NCBI RefSeq assembly: GCF_016802725.1
Contig: NC_052677.1
Coordinates: 13,814,329 to 13,878,328 of the forward strand
Length of the DNA stretch: 64,000 nt
Direction of reading: 5' to 3'
Origin: Solenopsis invicta
Taxonomy: Eukaryota; Arthropoda; Insecta; Hymenoptera; Formicidae
Positions 62,400 through 64,000 of this stretch are shown here, one piece after another (position 1 is the first letter of the stretch; each line of letters opens with the position of its first letter). Under the pieces are notes generated by a model, which was not told where the DNA came from, searched no databases, and was given only the letters and a program-made list of their open reading frames with translations. The translations under genes were made by a program, and so were the position numbers.

Positions 62400-63440
62400 G
62401 TACATGTGGTGCTCTAATACTCCAAAGTTCGCCCTCATCGTGTATCTTATATTACGCATTTTATTTCATATATGCGTTACTACGAATTTATCGGATAACT
62501 TACGTAAAGATTAGATCAATATATATATGTGTGCCTCAAGTTTCCAGTTGCTCAAAATGACTTCCTAGATAACCAAGCTAAATTATTGTCGAAGCAAAGT
62601 TTAATTAAATTTAATTGCAAAGCGAGATTGTTTACACTCTCGAGAAGCTTCGTGATTTTCAATGTTATATTTAAAATTTGGTTGTTGACACTGAAACAGT
62701 GCCGACTATTCTTAGTTACGCCTTTAATATCCGCGGTCGAGACATTTTCTTAAATCTAAAACACCCCATATACGGACACACCTAACACACGCGGACTCGG
62801 TGCTGCTCGAGTTTTTCCTTTTTTTCTTTTTTCTTTCATTGCTCAGCTTCTTTCTCCGTCATTCTCACCCTCGCATCTTTCATCCCCTTCCTCTTCCAAA
62901 GGGAGAAACGCTCTGCCTGTTTTATCATCCTTCTCTTCTTCCTCCTCTTCCTCTTCCCTCGGTAACGCGCCCCGCCTCTATTTTTATTGTCATAACCAAT
63001 TTAATTAAGTTTCGCGCTTCGACGTCGCGTACTCGCGGCTGTGTTAAACATTTTAATTAAGCGCCTCGCGCATTTGCGTCGCCACCGCCCACGTTCCGTC
63101 CCGCGCCCGTTTCCCCGTTTCCCCATTTCCCTTCTCCAACCCTCAACACTCGCACCACCAGTCGATGCATCGGCATGGAAGAGAACCGTTCGACGATTTT
63201 ACGAATTAACGAGAACGCGGGAAACGGCAGCGCGCCGGTGAGTCGGCTCTTGCCTCCATCGACATTAATTCGATGGGGATTGCGAGGAGAGAGGGAGGAA
63301 GGGGGAAGGGGCAAAGTGAGAAGAGGGATGTTTACGCTGGGATCTGCGAAACTTCCGAGGGCGGTGGTGGTTTTAGGGGTGCGCGCCGTCGGGTCGTGGT
63401 TTCGCGGTTAAGGCGACGTCACCGAGCCAACGTTGCGGAA
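62400..63440. other. Spacer with pyrimidine-rich segments, no gene seen
   Basis: AT-rich at 62400-62760. CT-rich on the plus strand at 62805-62980 and 63080-63140. Purine-rich at 63285-63330. No coding signal. Confidence 0.5.
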
Positions 63441-63449
63441 ATCAAATCG

Positions 63450-63542
63450 TTAACCCTTTTGACGGACACGCTCGTAAGTGTCCCGTCTATTTGAGATTCA
63501 GTAAATATGCATTATCTGGCCTTCTGCTTTCGATGGGGTTAA
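63450..63542 (+). mobile_element. piggyBac-type end or tiny TTAA-bordered remnant
   Basis: Starts TTAACCCTTTTGACGG, then the hairpin GGACAC, GCTCGTAA, GTGTCC, and ends GGGGTTAA 93 bases later. The left end has the TTAACCC plus palindrome layout of piggyBac-type tips and resembles the remnant at 6229-6268. The right border shares only TTAACCC with the left, so it may be one end of a decayed element rather than a complete one. Confidence 0.4.
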
Positions 63543-63559
63543 AACTCATAAAAAATTAA

Positions 63560-64000
63560 ATAAATGGGACTCGTCCGTGATCAATCTGTTTCTCTCCTTC
63601 GCATTTTCGCGTATGCGTTTTATATATTTTTTATTTTATATTATACATGCATCTATTGTAGTATACGCTATGTATTTACTTTTAGACCAATAAAATTTTT
63701 ACTCAATAATCTAGTAAAGAATTATAAAAACTTCTGATAAAATTTTTCGAAAAAAGAAAATAAGAAATCACTTAAGAAAATATACTCGCTTTTGGGTTTT
63801 AAAAAACCAATTATTATTTTTTACATTTCTTATTAGTTTGAATGTTGAGAAAAAGAACAGATTAAAGATAAGACTTGCAAAAGTTTTTATTAGGGTATAA
63901 AACGTTTGCAAAATTTTAAACTCGTTTTTTTTCAAAATAACAATTTTCAAAACTGTTGCCATGATAACTCATCTAGTTTTAATCGGATTGACTCAGAATT
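63560..64000. other. AT-rich spacer at the right edge
   Basis: Strongly AT-rich; no gene or repeat structure recognised. Confidence 0.5.

Overview
The window is animal nuclear DNA, most likely from an aculeate hymenopteran, with an ant as first guess. Support: coding exons are separated by very long introns with GT..AG borders; CpG is not depleted; GC-rich, purine/pyrimidine-skewed blocks alternate with AT-rich blocks; dinucleotide and trinucleotide microsatellites are very dense; several short DNA-transposon remnants are present. The species cannot be fixed from the sequence alone.

Only one protein-coding gene can be supported. It is a NOL4 (nucleolar protein 4) orthologue on the minus strand that fills most of the window. 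Three coding exons are visible. The first runs from the ATG at 40946 to a GTGAGT donor next to 39771. The second is 5776 to 5624. The third starts at 2039 and probably ends at 1149. All the coding junctions are phase 0, and the joined protein follows vertebrate NOL4 colinearly. The conserved C-terminal part of NOL4 is absent and must lie beyond the left edge. A 3' splice site at 41210-41211 shows that the ATG exon is preceded by at least one 5' UTR exon. A consensus donor at 48267-48272, beside a sharp pyrimidine-to-purine switch near 48.77 kb, is the best candidate for that exon and its promoter.

Layout on the plus strand: 1-1148, downstream intron; 1149-2039, coding exon 3; 2040-5623, intron of about 3.6 kb; 5624-5776, coding exon 2; 5777-39770, intron of about 34 kb holding GC-rich islands, microsatellites, a four-copy diverged repeat at 16.37-16.97 kb, several perfect or near-perfect hairpins and transposon remnants; 39771-41209, coding exon 1 with 5' UTR; 41210-48266, presumed 5' UTR intron with a three-copy dispersed repeat at 42.6-44.4 kb; 48273 to about 50.8 kb, GC-rich promoter-like zone; 50.8-64 kb, upstream DNA with no recognisable gene, one foldback element at 59.93-60.39 kb and a piggyBac-like tip near 63.45 kb.

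Most other long open frames are low-complexity frames through GA/CT, GAC or CCG repeats and are not called as genes. I found no tRNA, rRNA, CRISPR array or prokaryotic feature. The most interesting material is noncoding: the 16.4-17.0 kb TAATTA/ATCGAT repeat cluster, the 42.6-44.4 kb repeat, the hairpin just upstream of the exon 2 branch site, and the two strand-asymmetry switches.
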